Part shown: positions 10,480 through 21,203 of the stretch, piece after piece
Layout: each line of letters starts with the position of its first letter
How positions within the stretch are numbered: the stretch's first letter is position 1
DNA from: Nemertoderma westbladi
Taxonomy: Eukaryota; Xenacoelomorpha; Nemertodermatida; Nemertodermatidae
Length of the DNA stretch: 37,847 nucleotides
Reading direction: 5' to 3'
Assembly: GCA_032718475.1 (NCBI GenBank)
Contig: JAUCBJ010002093.1
Coordinates: 1 to 37,847, forward strand
Program-made: the position numbers and the translations under genes
Notes under the pieces: generated by a model
Databases searched by the model: none
What the model was told of the DNA's origin: nothing
The model's input: the letters and a program-made list of their open reading frames with translations, nothing else

Positions 10480-11371
10480 ACCCCCGCCCTCGTGTGGCTA
10501 AAGACGACACCGACCGTCTCGCTGCTGCCGTTGTTGAGAAGATAGATGAAGGCGATATTAAGGGGGCGATTCGTCCTCTTCTCCGTCTCCGTCGTCTCCA
10601 GCACAGAGTCTATGGCCCCAAACAACGACGATACAAAGGGGAACGCCCATCTGAAGAATACCAGAATTTCACTTTTCGGTCGACTTTTTATTGGAATTTT
10701 ATATATGATGATTTTTTATTTTTTTTTAATTATCTTTATTAAGTATTTTATAGCGCTTAGTTCTGTCTTATAACATACTGTATACATATACTAATTCGTT
10801 TATTGTTTTGGTTATATTCAGCCCTTCTGTAACCCGCGTTTTTGGTGAAAACCTGGTATTCTTCACATGGGTGTAACTGCAAAGTGAAATATAACGGCAG
10901 AAAGTCTGGTATTCTTCACATGGGCCAATGAGAAACTCTTATTTGAACACCCCCCACGTCCAGCTTATAGAAAACCACCGCCGCCATCAAATGATACCAC
11001 AGCGACCCCCTGCACTCCCGCTCTAAGCTCTTGTGGGAGCGCAGGTGGTCCAGATGGGATGCGTCCCGGGATATTGAAGGATCTCTTTTGTTCTTCTACG
11101 GGCGAATCCGGGTATTGTTTCCTGGCGGCCCTATCGAAGTTTGTGGACGTTGTCAACGGGTAAGTTCCTCCCTTCATTAGACCCATGGTTTTTGGGGCTA
11201 ATTTTTTTCGCGTTTACGAAGTACTGTGGGGTAATTCGACCAATCGCTGTTGGGGTATCTCTGCGCCGCCTCTGTGCTAAGTTCGCTGGTCATCTGATGA
11301 AAGAGGAACGCTCAGCTTCGTACGGGAATACACAGGTTGGTATTGGAACAAAGAACGGCGCCGAACTGTAG
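10480..11371 (+). pseudogene. broken LINE reverse transcriptase fragment, split by a MITE
   Basis: Before the MITE the sequence encodes KIDEGDIKGAIR and then, in another frame, SSTESMAPNNDDT. After it (from about 10927) it continues NEKLLFEHPPRPAYRKPPPP, then SAGGPDGMRPGILKDLF. A further frame change near 11157 leads to GVIRPIAVGVSLRRLCAKF and a QVGIGTKNGAEL end. These are the pre-RT linker and early RT motifs of a LINE clade common in marine invertebrates, of the GPDGLRP and GG.RPIAVG type. At least two frameshifts and a stop (TAA at 11161) make it dead. It is truncated at both ends. Confidence 0.75.
10645..10926. mobile_element. 282-bp MITE, copy 2, inside the LINE fragment
   Basis: The reverse complement matches the element at 1094-1370 over its whole length, including the internal third copy of the terminal motif and the GTCGAC and AACCAAAACAATAAACGAATT segments. 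One terminal motif has a C for G (CCCATCTGAAG). The flanks AAAGGGGAAC and AATGAGAAAC match at seven of ten positions, so any target duplication has decayed. It interrupts a reading frame that resumes on the other side. Confidence 0.85.
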
Positions 11372-11435
11372 GCCTAACCTGCTCCTTTCCCAAAATTGAG
11401 AACTTAACATTGAGGCGACCTATTAATCAATAAGC

Positions 11436-11529
11436 AATATATATATATATATATCTATATATATATATAAGCTATAAGCCCAAGATGGGATTTGCGACCA
11501 GTACCCCACCCCCCCCCCCCCCCCCCCCC
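11436..11529. repeat. (AT)n run and poly-C tract
   Basis: An AT dinucleotide run with one C interruption (about 11436-11470) and 21 consecutive C (11509-11529). Confidence 0.95.
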
Positions 11530-11781
11530 TGTCTCGTTACAGTAGGCGCGGTTACACAAGCTAGTCGGACGTTTTGGCCCAAAGATTCACTTTACATCGT
11601 ATATCACTCTTGATTATTTTACACAATGGAAGAATGATTAACTATACACCACCTAAGAATGTTTGGAATTGCTTCTTTGTTTTATTTAAGATCAAGTCGC
11701 TATTATATAAAAAATAATAGTAGACATGTAGCGAACAACAAGAGTCCCACAAGAAATGAAAACAAATAAGTTGGTGCCATC

Positions 11782-12123
11782 GTTCCCAAGAAGGGCAACC
11801 TAACACTCTATGGTTCTTTTCGGGGAATCTCATTGATCTCGATTGCTGCAAAGCTATACAATAGAATTCTATTAAATCGCATCAGGGATCCCATTGAGAG
11901 ACTGCTCCGTGGAAATCAGAATGGGTTCCGTAAAGGTCGCGGGACCATGGAGCCCATTTTGGCACTTAGAAGGATAATTGAAGAGTTATCAAAAAAGAAA
12001 GACAGGCATCTGGCTGTTATCTTTGTTGACTTCTTCAAGGCCTTTGATTCAGTCTCTCGCTCACGTATGTTCAGCATACTTTCATTATATGGGATTCCTG
12101 ATGAAATTATTGCAATATATTAA
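11782..12123 (+). pseudogene. RTE-like LINE reverse transcriptase fragment
   Basis: One open frame from about 11782 to TAA at 12121-12123 encodes central RT motifs: PKKGN, RGISLISIAAKLYNRILLNRI, QNGFRKGRGT and the catalytic-region VDFFKAFDSV, ending at a YGIPDEI motif. It closely resembles the RT in the LINE at 17834-21189 (PKKGD, RGICLL, QNGFRPSRST, VDFKKAFDS) but is a different, diverged copy. It is truncated on both sides: the metal-binding ADD box and the endonuclease are missing. Confidence 0.8.
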
Positions 12124-12684
12124 AAATAAAATTACTATTATCAAGTTGCTCCAGCACATGTCCTTTGCAAACTATTAAAGTTTAGAAGTGACGTAGTGCT
12201 TGTCTAAACCTACTCCATTCAATGTTCCAAGATTGCGGCTTATATTATGGCTAATTATGAATTAGATTACGGCTTAGATTTCAGCTTAAATATTTTCTCT
12301 AATTGAAAATTATTCAAATTACACTGCTAAATAATCGAGTGTTACTTTCTAAATGCATGGGTCCAACGGGATCGCAAATGTCTCGACTGCTCGACAACAA
12401 TTATTTTTAAGAAATCTTTTTTATATGTTTAAGACCCTGTCCTACATGTGTTTGACCCACACTACTACAGTAGAGATGACATAGGCCAACTCAACTTACT
12501 AGTATTATCTTACTTACTTACTTACCAGTATTATCAAGCTTTAGGAATCCTTTAACAGCCTCTTGTTGAACAATTACAACTTCTGAATGCTCTGAATAAA
12601 CATTATTTTTGTGACATTTGTGTACAGTAACAGTAAATGGAAAATATAAAAGTTTCCTATACATGTTTATTTGTTTTACTGTAG

Positions 12685-12944
12685 GTTGTCAGGTCATTTG
12701 TTGCAACGGGACAGAGAAATGCCAGGAAATGCCTCTCCCTTCCTGGAAGAACAACTACATGGGAGCCAACAACTTGGTTGATTGGACCCACAGAGATTTC
12801 TTCGTACAAGTAGCAACAACAAGTCAGTCAGTACCGGTATCTACAACCGAGGCGTCCACCATTACTACTGATTCTGCAGAGAAGCTTGGGGGAGTCGTCT
12901 TGGCCGCAGTTGTTGCTGTGATATTAACAATAACATTGATGTGA
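12685..12944 (+). CDS. last exon of the same cysteine-rich protein, with GPI-anchor signal
   Basis: The exon follows the acceptor TTTGTTTTACTGTAG (ends 12684) and has no upstream ATG in frame, which argues for an internal or last exon. It begins CQVICCNGTEKC, passes through a Trp-containing region, then a Ser/Thr-rich stalk (TSQSVPVSTTEAST). It ends in a hydrophobic tail (GGVVLAAVVAVILTITLM) with no cytoplasmic residues before TGA at 12942-12944. That ending is typical of a GPI-attachment signal and points to the outer cell surface. The phase matches the donor at 10429 exactly. I saw no AATAAA just downstream. An unrelated gene with other 5' exons remains possible. Confidence 0.6.
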
Positions 12945-13073
12945 TATTCGAACAATTATTCAACTTTTTTTGTTTGGCAAACATTTAGCCTAGAAGCCTA
13001 CATAGGCCTACATTGAGTAGGCTTTCACTAACTGCCTAATGCATCACATTTCTGTACCCTGATTACTGAAATA

Positions 13074-13984
13074 CACCATGTCCCAGAATATAGTGTCGTA
13101 ATTCAGTGACACGCCCCCCCCCCCCCCCCCTAATTTTTCTACAAATCGTAATGAGATTGCATGAAATTTGAAACAGAGATAGTTTCACCTCCCGACCACT
13201 GACTGGGTGAGCCAGAATTTTATTTTTGCTTTCAATCTTTAGCTACAAGCGTTTAAAAAAGTGTCTCCAGCGATATTACACCAGTTACACCGCAGTTATT
13301 CTTCTACCTTATAGCTGTTTGTTGGTACCAATGGAAAGCTGGCCCTGCAAGGTTTTCAAATATGTAACGCAATTTGAATTTCGTTGAAAAATAGCTGAGA
13401 TATTGGCGTTCAAATGTTGCATGGTTATGCACCTGCGCGAGGCTATTTTATTCTATTTAATAAATACATCATAATTTGGAATATTTTGTTTATCCAAATA
13501 CGTAGCTGGGCAACAATGCATTACATCTTTAATCATACTATTACGTAGCTATTCATACATTTAAAAAATGTTCCAGAATATGGTTTATTTATTAATAGAA
13601 TAAAATAGCCTCGCGTCGTTGCAAAACCATGCAACATTTGAACGCCCATATCTCAGCTATTTTTCAACGAAATTCAAATTGTGTTACATATTTGGAATCC
13701 TTGCATGGCCAGCTTTCCATTGGTACCAACAAACAGCTATAAGGTAGAAGAATAACTGCGGTGTAACTGGTGTAATATCGCTGGAGACACTTTTTTTAAA
13801 CGCTTGTAGCTAAAGATTGAAAGCAAAAATAAAAATTCTGGCTCACCCAGTCAGTGGTCGGGAGGTGAAACTATCTCTGTTTCAAATTTCATGCAATCTC
13901 ATTAAGATTTGTAGAAAAATTAGGGGGGGGGGGGGGGGGGGGGGCGTGTCACTGAATTACGACACTATATTCTGGGACATGGTG
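13074..13984. mobile_element. 911-bp near-palindromic foldback element with TA target site
   Basis: The left arm (13074 to about 13490) and the right arm (about 13563-13984) are near-perfect inverted copies around a short centre. The ends are CACCATGTCCCAGAATATAG and its complement, flanked by TA on both sides (13072-13073 and 13985-13986), which fits Tc1/mariner-type integration. Mirrored poly-C (13114-13130) and poly-G (13923-13944) runs sit inside the arms. No protein is encoded. A diverged partial copy lies at 28292-28729. Confidence 0.9.
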
Positions 13985-13986
13985 TA

Positions 13987-16350
13987 TGTACTGTAGGTGC
14001 GGAATAATAATAATTTATTAATTATTATTTACGTGTAATTTGATGACGTACTGTATGTAGTTGGGTGCAAAGGAATAAAAGAGTAATACAGTATACTGTA
14101 CGTTTATCAATGGAGTTATTCAAAACAGGATAATACTGTAAAGATGGTAAGCTGTAAATTAAATTTCAAAATTTCCTAAATATTATCAATCTATCTTACT
14201 ACAGTATATTTACTACCATAGGCCTACCTGTATACAGTAAGGCACATACAGAAAGCACACCGGATATATTATATACAGTATGGACGTGTTATGCAGAAAT
14301 AAGGTAACCAAAACACACCTCATTTTGAGAAAATTGAGTTTAAAGTTTTTCCGTGGGTGTGTGGGTTGATTGGTTTTTACAAAATTATTCCACCTCATGT
14401 TTCTGTATAGGCCTACTGTATAAACTATAGAACATGCAAAATATCATAGTACTTAATGTTATTGCAAATGTGGTTGAATTTTTTTTCATTTCGAGGCCTT
14501 TAGTTGTCCTATCGTTTCCAATATTTACACAAACATTATCAATGCTTTATTCTTACACCCCCTAGCGGTTATATATCATTTTTGAAAAAAATGTCGGTTA
14601 ACTGGTTTCTGCATAACAAAACGTAGCAAGGAAGGACGCCAATTGCTCTTAAAAGGAACTGCCGCCCTTGCTAGCTAGCTGCATGGTAGAATACAAAATG
14701 TCGATGCTGCTACCATGAATGGCGCCGCGCCATTGCTACTTAGGTAACATTGTATACAATGTGGCTGGCTACTGTACAATGATACCATAATCAGAATATC
14801 AAGTTGATAAGCTTAGTTAGCGTGATACAATAAGGAATAACTACTGTATCTACTGTAATTTCGATGAAGATATACAGTACGAGCTGGCAATTAAAGCTGA
14901 TTAGTAATCATATACATAATGTAATAAAATAATCAATGTATTGAATTATTAGGCCTACACAAAACATCTAAGACAAGTCATGTTAGAGAGCTTGCTGCAT
15001 TGTTTGTAAAATCCCAAATGAGGATTAATTTAAATGCTATAAAGTGATGTAAAATGGGATCATATTATTTACTGTTGCCTATTTCGTGGTGTATTTAAAA
15101 TTATGTATCCTGTGTAGTATTTGGTTTTGGTAATGTACCATTCAGGGACCTGATTTCTCCTGCACTATCTAAGGGGGCAGCCGCGTAGCCAGGAATTTCC
15201 CATGGTAGGGTCCCAGACCCCAAATTGTAATTCATATTTATAGTAGTTGTGGGTGTGGGGGAAGAGCCCCCCCCCCCAGCGTAGTCCAGGTGTATTTACA
15301 AATGAAATTACAAATGAAATTGAATTAATAAATTAAATTAATATTATAATTAAACTGAGGGGACTGTTTTACATACGGTCATTTAATTTGGCTTAATTGG
15401 AAAGATTAAAAATAATACTTTAATTATAACATAATTTTTTTATGTTTCAAGAAACTGCTATTCGCGTGTCATTTATCCCCCTGTCATTTAGCTTTAAATC
15501 ATTTACGTAATGATGTGTCATTTAAACTCATTAACATAATAATAGTTATACGGCATAGCAACTGGTCTGGTCGTCATGCTGTCATGGCTTTTCAGTAAAT
15601 GTAATAATATTTCTATTAAGAACAGTTAACTTATTCTTAAAAACTAGTACTATAGGCCCTACTACCATGGAATCATAACAACATGTATTGATAACATAAA
15701 AGTATTGCAAAATGACAGTAGGCAAATTTCAATTTTACCCCTTCATGTCATTTAAATTAAGGGACGTAAAATTTAAATGTGCTTCCGTTTTTTAAATACC
15801 TTATTTACAAATCGGCGATTTCCATTTAGTTAAATGTCGCTTCGTGAAACAATCCCCCACCCCACACCATGGTATATTATTTTATAAACTGCCACATTTT
15901 GAAATTGAACTAATTATGGTACCGGTACATTATTAAATACACTTTTTTGATTTATTGAAAGTCAAAAAAACAAAACGTTTTTTTGTTAAAAAAAAATTAA
16001 TGTTCTAATTAAATACATTTCAAAGTAATTTTCATGGTATTAATAATAATATTGAATTAAAATACATAGCCACCCACAGGTTATTTAGTTGACTCGGCAA
16101 GACCGAGCTACATATCTATTTAGGGGGTGAGGGGGGGGGGGGGGGGGGGGGGGGGTCAGACATACTACCTTTTATGAACTAGTACATTTTATCAATATTT
16201 TAGCGTCCTATGTTTCACAAATTTTAACAAACCTTTAACTAATTTTATCAATCTTTTAAGATTACTACATTTTATCAACGAACTTTCATAACTTTTTTAC
16301 CTTGCGTGACTCTTTACCTAGCTTTAAATATTCGAGTATGAAATTTATTA
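13987..16350. other. non-genic stretch
   Basis: AT-rich, no supported gene. It contains several TAGGCCTA palindromes, many TACAGTA/TACTGTA motifs, a short poly-C (about 15266-15276) near a CCATGGTAGGGTCCCAGACC segment that recurs in part at 17203, and a 25-bp poly-G tract (16131-16155). The short open frame 14213-14398 on the minus strand has no recognisable features. Confidence 0.6.
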
Positions 16351-16352
16351 TA

Positions 16353-16592
16353 GGACCCTCATGGAAACGAGGTATATACCTCATGAGGCTATCCTTACAC
16401 CAGAACCTTTTATTTAATTAAATGAACATTTTATAAGATGACTATCTACATAAATCAGTATTGGTGCTTCTAAATATCTAGTGATATTACTTGTACTGTA
16501 GGCCTAATATCGTAACGTAATCTTTATAAATGTATTATTGTGAATTTTAAAAGGTTTAATTATGTGTAAAAAACAATCAATCAATCAATCAA
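16353..16592 (+). mobile_element. probable CR1/L2-like LINE 3' tail
   Basis: Starts with a GGACCCTCATGGAAACGAGG segment and the perfect 14-bp palindrome GAGGTATATACCTC (16369-16382), followed by GGCTATCCTTA. It ends about 200 bp later in a (CAAT)n tail (16573-16592). This resembles the 3' UTR hairpin and short tandem tail of CR1/L2 elements. No reverse transcriptase is left upstream, so the assignment rests on the 3' layout alone. Confidence 0.4.
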
Positions 16593-17819
16593 GACAAGCT
16601 ACGCAATATCCAATCACGTTGGTCAGTGTGCCCAGAAAAAATTACATAGTTCATTATATTACATCAGAGTCAGAGTGCCTATCTTATTTATGCTATCTTT
16701 CATTGGTATATATTGAACCCTGCTTGACAGGCAAGGCACAGCGACGTCGTCTAACCAAAGCACAGAAACCAAGGCAGGAGCCAGTGGGCGCCCCCCTACA
16801 GTGGTCAATTGGGCTCCATTTCATTGCTTTACATTACAGACTATTAAACTGGTTGAGAGATTATATAATATAGGCCTTTCTAAGAACATTGTATGATATT
16901 ATGATGCCATATCATGGGGGCGGGGGGGTGCCTGAGGGAATTATTGGTAGTGTGGCTGGAGGCCTGGCTACAACACTTTGATGGGGTATATGGTCTCCTT
17001 TCTACTACTTATTTTCTTTGGCAACCTGCCTGGGATAATGTGGATTGTATCTGGTCTGGGGTCGGGCTCCTTCCCAAAGCAACTTCAACTTCGAATATTT
17101 TCTAATATTCGGTTTATTGCACTTGTCATTATAATTTTTTTAATTTAACGGAACTTGACGATGGCAAAATGCTCTCAGAGTTAGTGTCAGTTGGAATCTC
17201 CACGGTAGGGTCCCGGGACCCTGGGACCCTACCCTCGCTACGCTAGTGTAAGGGGGATGGGTCATCTGTAAGAGCCCAGTAAGGATTGCCATAGATCTCC
17301 TCCACTGAAAAGGTACACATTTAAGTATCTTTTGGGATGCTTTCCATTTGAGGATGCGGGAACTACATATCCATGAACAGTGAACACAGATAGAAGAAAG
17401 CTAACTGTGATATTGATGTTGTTGTCCTTGAATCTCATCATATGCATTAATAGTACCTACTGTAGTGATAATTGAGATTTGAATAGATTGGGTGTAACCA
17501 GTAGATTATCCCAACATAAGTGCATTGGAGTGAATATCAGCTGAGTTTATTAATGTTATATGGTGTAAATAAGTGTTTGACCTTTCCGCGTAAGTGTAGC
17601 CTACGCGTGGCCTACGCTTTCGTTATAAACACGCACATATACCCACATTTTCTGAGGCCGCAAAACACTGGAATAGTTCTGAAAGAGGACAATTACCGAA
17701 AGCTCATGAAAGCTACCGAAAGTTATCGAAAATGTTAAAGCGGGGGCGAAAGTTATCCACTTACTGACATTTCGCACTTTCAGGGTCCGATATAATTCAT
17801 AAACAAAAAAGATACGGGT
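16593..17819. other. non-genic stretch with a perfect hairpin
   Basis: Open frames at 16562-16873, 16914-17105 and 17520-17738 have no recognisable motifs and look random. A perfect inverted repeat, GGTAGGGTCCC (17204-17214) and GGGACCCTACC (17223-17233), surrounds GGGACCCT. Confidence 0.55.
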
Positions 17820-17833
17820 TATAATTCAAATAA

Positions 17834-20800
17834 ATAAATAAGTCAACTAAATAAGTCATTGAGGGCTATAGCGCCTAGGGCACCATTGAAGGCAAAGGCT
17901 TGATACGCATCTGCATTAGAGATGATACAAGCCCCGCCCTGTCTATACTGGATGCTCATCTACCAGTGTTAGGTAACCTAACCCAGGAGGCACACTTGGT
18001 TCAGGGTGTAACAAATGGACCCCTACAGTCGGCAGCAGGGCTGTAGGCCATGGATAGGCGGAAGGTAATCAACCAACGGCTAGACATGCTGACAAGGTCG
18101 GCGGAAGGTAATCAACCAACGGCGAACTACTGCGAAGACGCTTGTAGGAGTTGCGACCACAAGCGGTTTACTCCCGCAACTGAAAGATATAAGTATGAGA
18201 ACCCTCCAGGAGAAATACCGGCTCGGTCGTCGCCCGGGTCAACAAGGACCGCGTCCCTCAGTGGTACACCAGGCTGGGGTCGATAAATTGGCTACTGGAA
18301 CAGAAGACAGAGAAGAAAGAAGAACCAACCTGTTGAAATGTAAAAAGACACTAAAGATTGCTACAATGAACGCACGCACGCTGAAAGCACATACCAAAAA
18401 GGGTGACATGGTCGCTCTGGCAATGGAATATAACATCGACATCATCTGCATCCAAGAACATCGGATTTGTCATGAAGACACTGCCATGAAGTACAATGAC
18501 ATTGGAAATGGATGGACGTTAGTAACAAGCTCAGCAGTAAGAAACTCGGCCAATGCATCAATTGGTGGAGTAGGAATTCTGCTAAGCCCATTTGCACTTT
18601 AGACCCTAAACAACATCGAATCTATAAATTCCAGGGTTATGATCGCAACATTTGATGGGAATCCCAAGACAACAGTTATATGTTGCTACAATCCAACCAA
18701 TGCATCAGAGCCAGAACAAGCAGTCAAGTTTTATGAAGAACTGACTGGACTTATTAAGGACATCCCAAAACACAATGTTAAAGTCATTGCTGGTGACCTG
18801 AATGCGCAAATTGGCCCAGAAGACATCAAGGGTTACACCTATAACACCAGTTCTAACAGAAATGGGTACTTACTTTTAGACCTGATGGAAGAATGTTAAT
18901 TGATACCATCAAACAACACATTCGAAAAGAGTAAGGGGAAGCTATGGACCTTTCAATACCCTAATGGAACCAAAGCACAACTGGATTACATCCTTATAAA
19001 CAAAAAGTGGAGAAATAGCATGATCAACTGCGAGGCATACAGCTCGTTCAACCTAATTGGTTCGGACCACAGAATTGTGACTGCAGAGATCAGACTCAGT
19101 TTGAGAGCCAGCAAACCTAGGACAAGCAAGCAAATCAACTATGACTGGGAGAAACTCAGAACTGACAATGCTGTAAAGGATGCTTATACAGTAGAAGTTC
19201 AAAACCGCTTTGAAGCACTTCAGTCAATGGATGAAGACCAATCCACCGATTCAATATACCAGAATATAATAACAGCCCACAAGGAATCAGCAAAACATGG
19301 CAAAACTCTGAGATTACTTGTAAGAGAGAAGATCTTAAGATAGCCTACAAAGTAAAAACCGAACAACCAACAACCGGAAACACTAACAAGGTTGAGAAAG
19401 CTAAGGACGATCTTAAATTGGCCTACAACATCAGCCAGGAAAAGTACATACAGGATAAAATTGAAGCAATTACAACTGCTCACATACAGCAACAATCAAG
19501 ACTTACCTGGCAAACTGTAAATGAGGTATCTGGTCGGAAAAGTTGTGCAAAGGGGCGCCTCAAAGCCGATAGTCCCGAAGAACGTGTTGGGAAGTGGAAA
19601 AATCACTTCAGCAACTTGCTTGGGCAGCCACCAAACATCGAGGTCAGCCCTACAAGGAAAATATATGACAAGACACTACCCATAGAAACAGGGGACTTCA
19701 CACCTGCCGAACTCCAACGAAGCATTAAAAGCATGTCCAATAATAAAGCGAGTGGATTAGATGAAATCCCAGCGGAGGTATGGAAAACCGGAGTGCTAAA
19801 TAGAACATTATTGAATGTTTGCAACCGGATGTTAAAAGGGGAAAAGCCACCACCAATTTGGACTAAAGGTCAACTAAAGCCTCTCCCCAAGAAAGGAGAC
19901 CTCGGCATACCAACAAACTATCGTGGGATCTGTCTGCTTGTGGTAGCTGCCAAAATATACAATAAAATGATTCTATATAGGATTAGGCCTCACATAGAGA
20001 AACTACTGCGTAAGAGCCAAAACGGATTTCGACCAAGTAGATCAACAATAGCTCAGATACTTGCACTACGGAGACTGATTGAAGGAATTAAGTCAAAGAA
20101 TCTCCCCGCAGTCATGACTTTTGTGGACTTCAAGAAGGCATTCGACTCCATCCATAGAGATAAAATGCTTGAAATCCTAAGAGCTTATGGAATACCAGAA
20201 GTAATTGTTGCTGGCATTGGATTGTTATATTGTGACGCAGAAGCGCAGGTACTCTCACCAGATGGTGAAACTGAGTTTTTCTCAATCCTGGCTGGGTGAC
20301 ACATTAGCACCATTACTATTTGTAATTGTGCTGGATTACGCAATGAGGACGGCCACAAAGGGTGAAGATCTGGGATTCACACTTCAAGAACGCAGAAGTA
20401 GTAGATATCCGGCAACTACAGTCACAGACACCGATTTTGCGGATGACATCGCCCTGCTCTCTAATACGCTAGCAGATGCACAGCTTCTACTAAATAAAGT
20501 GGAGAGGGCTGCTAAGGAGGTTGGATTGCATATAAATGCTACCAAGACCGAATTCACGACCTTTAATGTTGATGGAAACTTGACAACCATTGGTAATAAT
20601 CAACTAAGGAAGGTCGATGACTTCCAGTACCTTGGATCATGGATAGAGAGTAGCAAAAAGGACATAGAAGTTAGGAAAGCAAAGGCTTGGGTAGCTCTAT
20701 CAAAAATGGATACCATCTGGAAATCAGATCTCTCCAGGCACCTGAAGACTAAGTTCTTTCGAGCCACAGTGGAAAGTGTCTTTTTATACGGGGGTGAGAC

Positions 20801-21189
20801 CTGGACACTCAACTAAATCACTTGAACAACGAATTGATGGTTGCTGCACAAGACTACTAAGGGCAGCCCTAAACATCAGCTGGAGACAACACATGACAAA
20901 CGCCGAGCTTTATGGTACAATACCACCTGTATCAACCATCCTCCGGGAACGCAGATTAAGATTCAGTGGACACTGCTGGCGAAGTAAAGACAAGGTCATA
21001 CCAGATCTACTTCTCTGGCAACCAACTCATGGAAAGCGTAGTCGTGGACGACCGGCCATAACATATATAGATCAACTTGAAAGGGATACTGAACTTGGGA
21101 GAAACGAAATTGCGACAACTATGGAGAATCGGGAAGCCTGGAAGGATCTCATTTCCACTGTCCGAGTTCGCTCGACGTAGTAGTAGTAG
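17834..21189 (+). mobile_element. full-length RTE-like LINE with 14-bp target duplication
   Basis: The element of about 3.36 kb is flanked by perfect copies of TATAATTCAAATAA (17820-17833 and 21190-21203). It ends in a (GTA)n tail just after its stop codon, as RTE-clade elements do, rather than in poly-A. A leader of about 360 bp contains a 24-bp direct repeat 43 bp apart (about 18057 and 18100). One long ORF follows with an endonuclease and then a reverse transcriptase. Length, layout and tail all fit the RTE clade. The ORF is broken, so the copy is immobile by itself. Confidence 0.88.
18195..21180 (+). pseudogene. RTE-like endonuclease-reverse transcriptase ORF, broken
   Basis: An AP-type endonuclease occupies about 18350-19110: KIATMNARTLK, CIQEHR, the catalytic GDLNAQIG and the GSDHRIV motif. 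Reverse transcriptase follows: NKASGLDEIPAEVWK, PLPKKGD, QNGFRPSRST, VDFKKAFDS, then the catalytic FADDIALL, YLGSWI, and a C-terminal RRLRFSGHCWR..GKRSRGRP segment. Breaks seen: TAG at 18600, TAA at 18897, a frame change near 19318, another near 20290 with a few codons lost between FFSI and GDTLAP, and one extra base near 20812. The final stop is TAG 21178-21180. Endonuclease and RT active-site residues are kept, so decay is moderate. Confidence 0.9.
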
Positions 21190-21203
21190 TATAATTCAAA
21201 TAA

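Larger units (their letters stand above)
10429..12684 (+). other. inferred intron holding several transposon fragments
   Basis: Runs from GTTAGT to TACTGTAG, about 2.26 kb. It contains a LINE fragment split by a MITE (10480-11371), an (AT)n run (about 11436-11470), a poly-C run (11509-11529), a second LINE fragment (about 11782-12123) and about 560 bp of unremarkable AT-rich DNA with a short (CTTA)n run near 12510. Confidence 0.5.

Noticed and set aside
16562-17738. Short open frames at 16562-16873, 16914-17105 and 17520-17738
   Set aside because: No motif, no splice-site support, composition like the surrounding non-coding DNA; the first overlaps a probable LINE tail.
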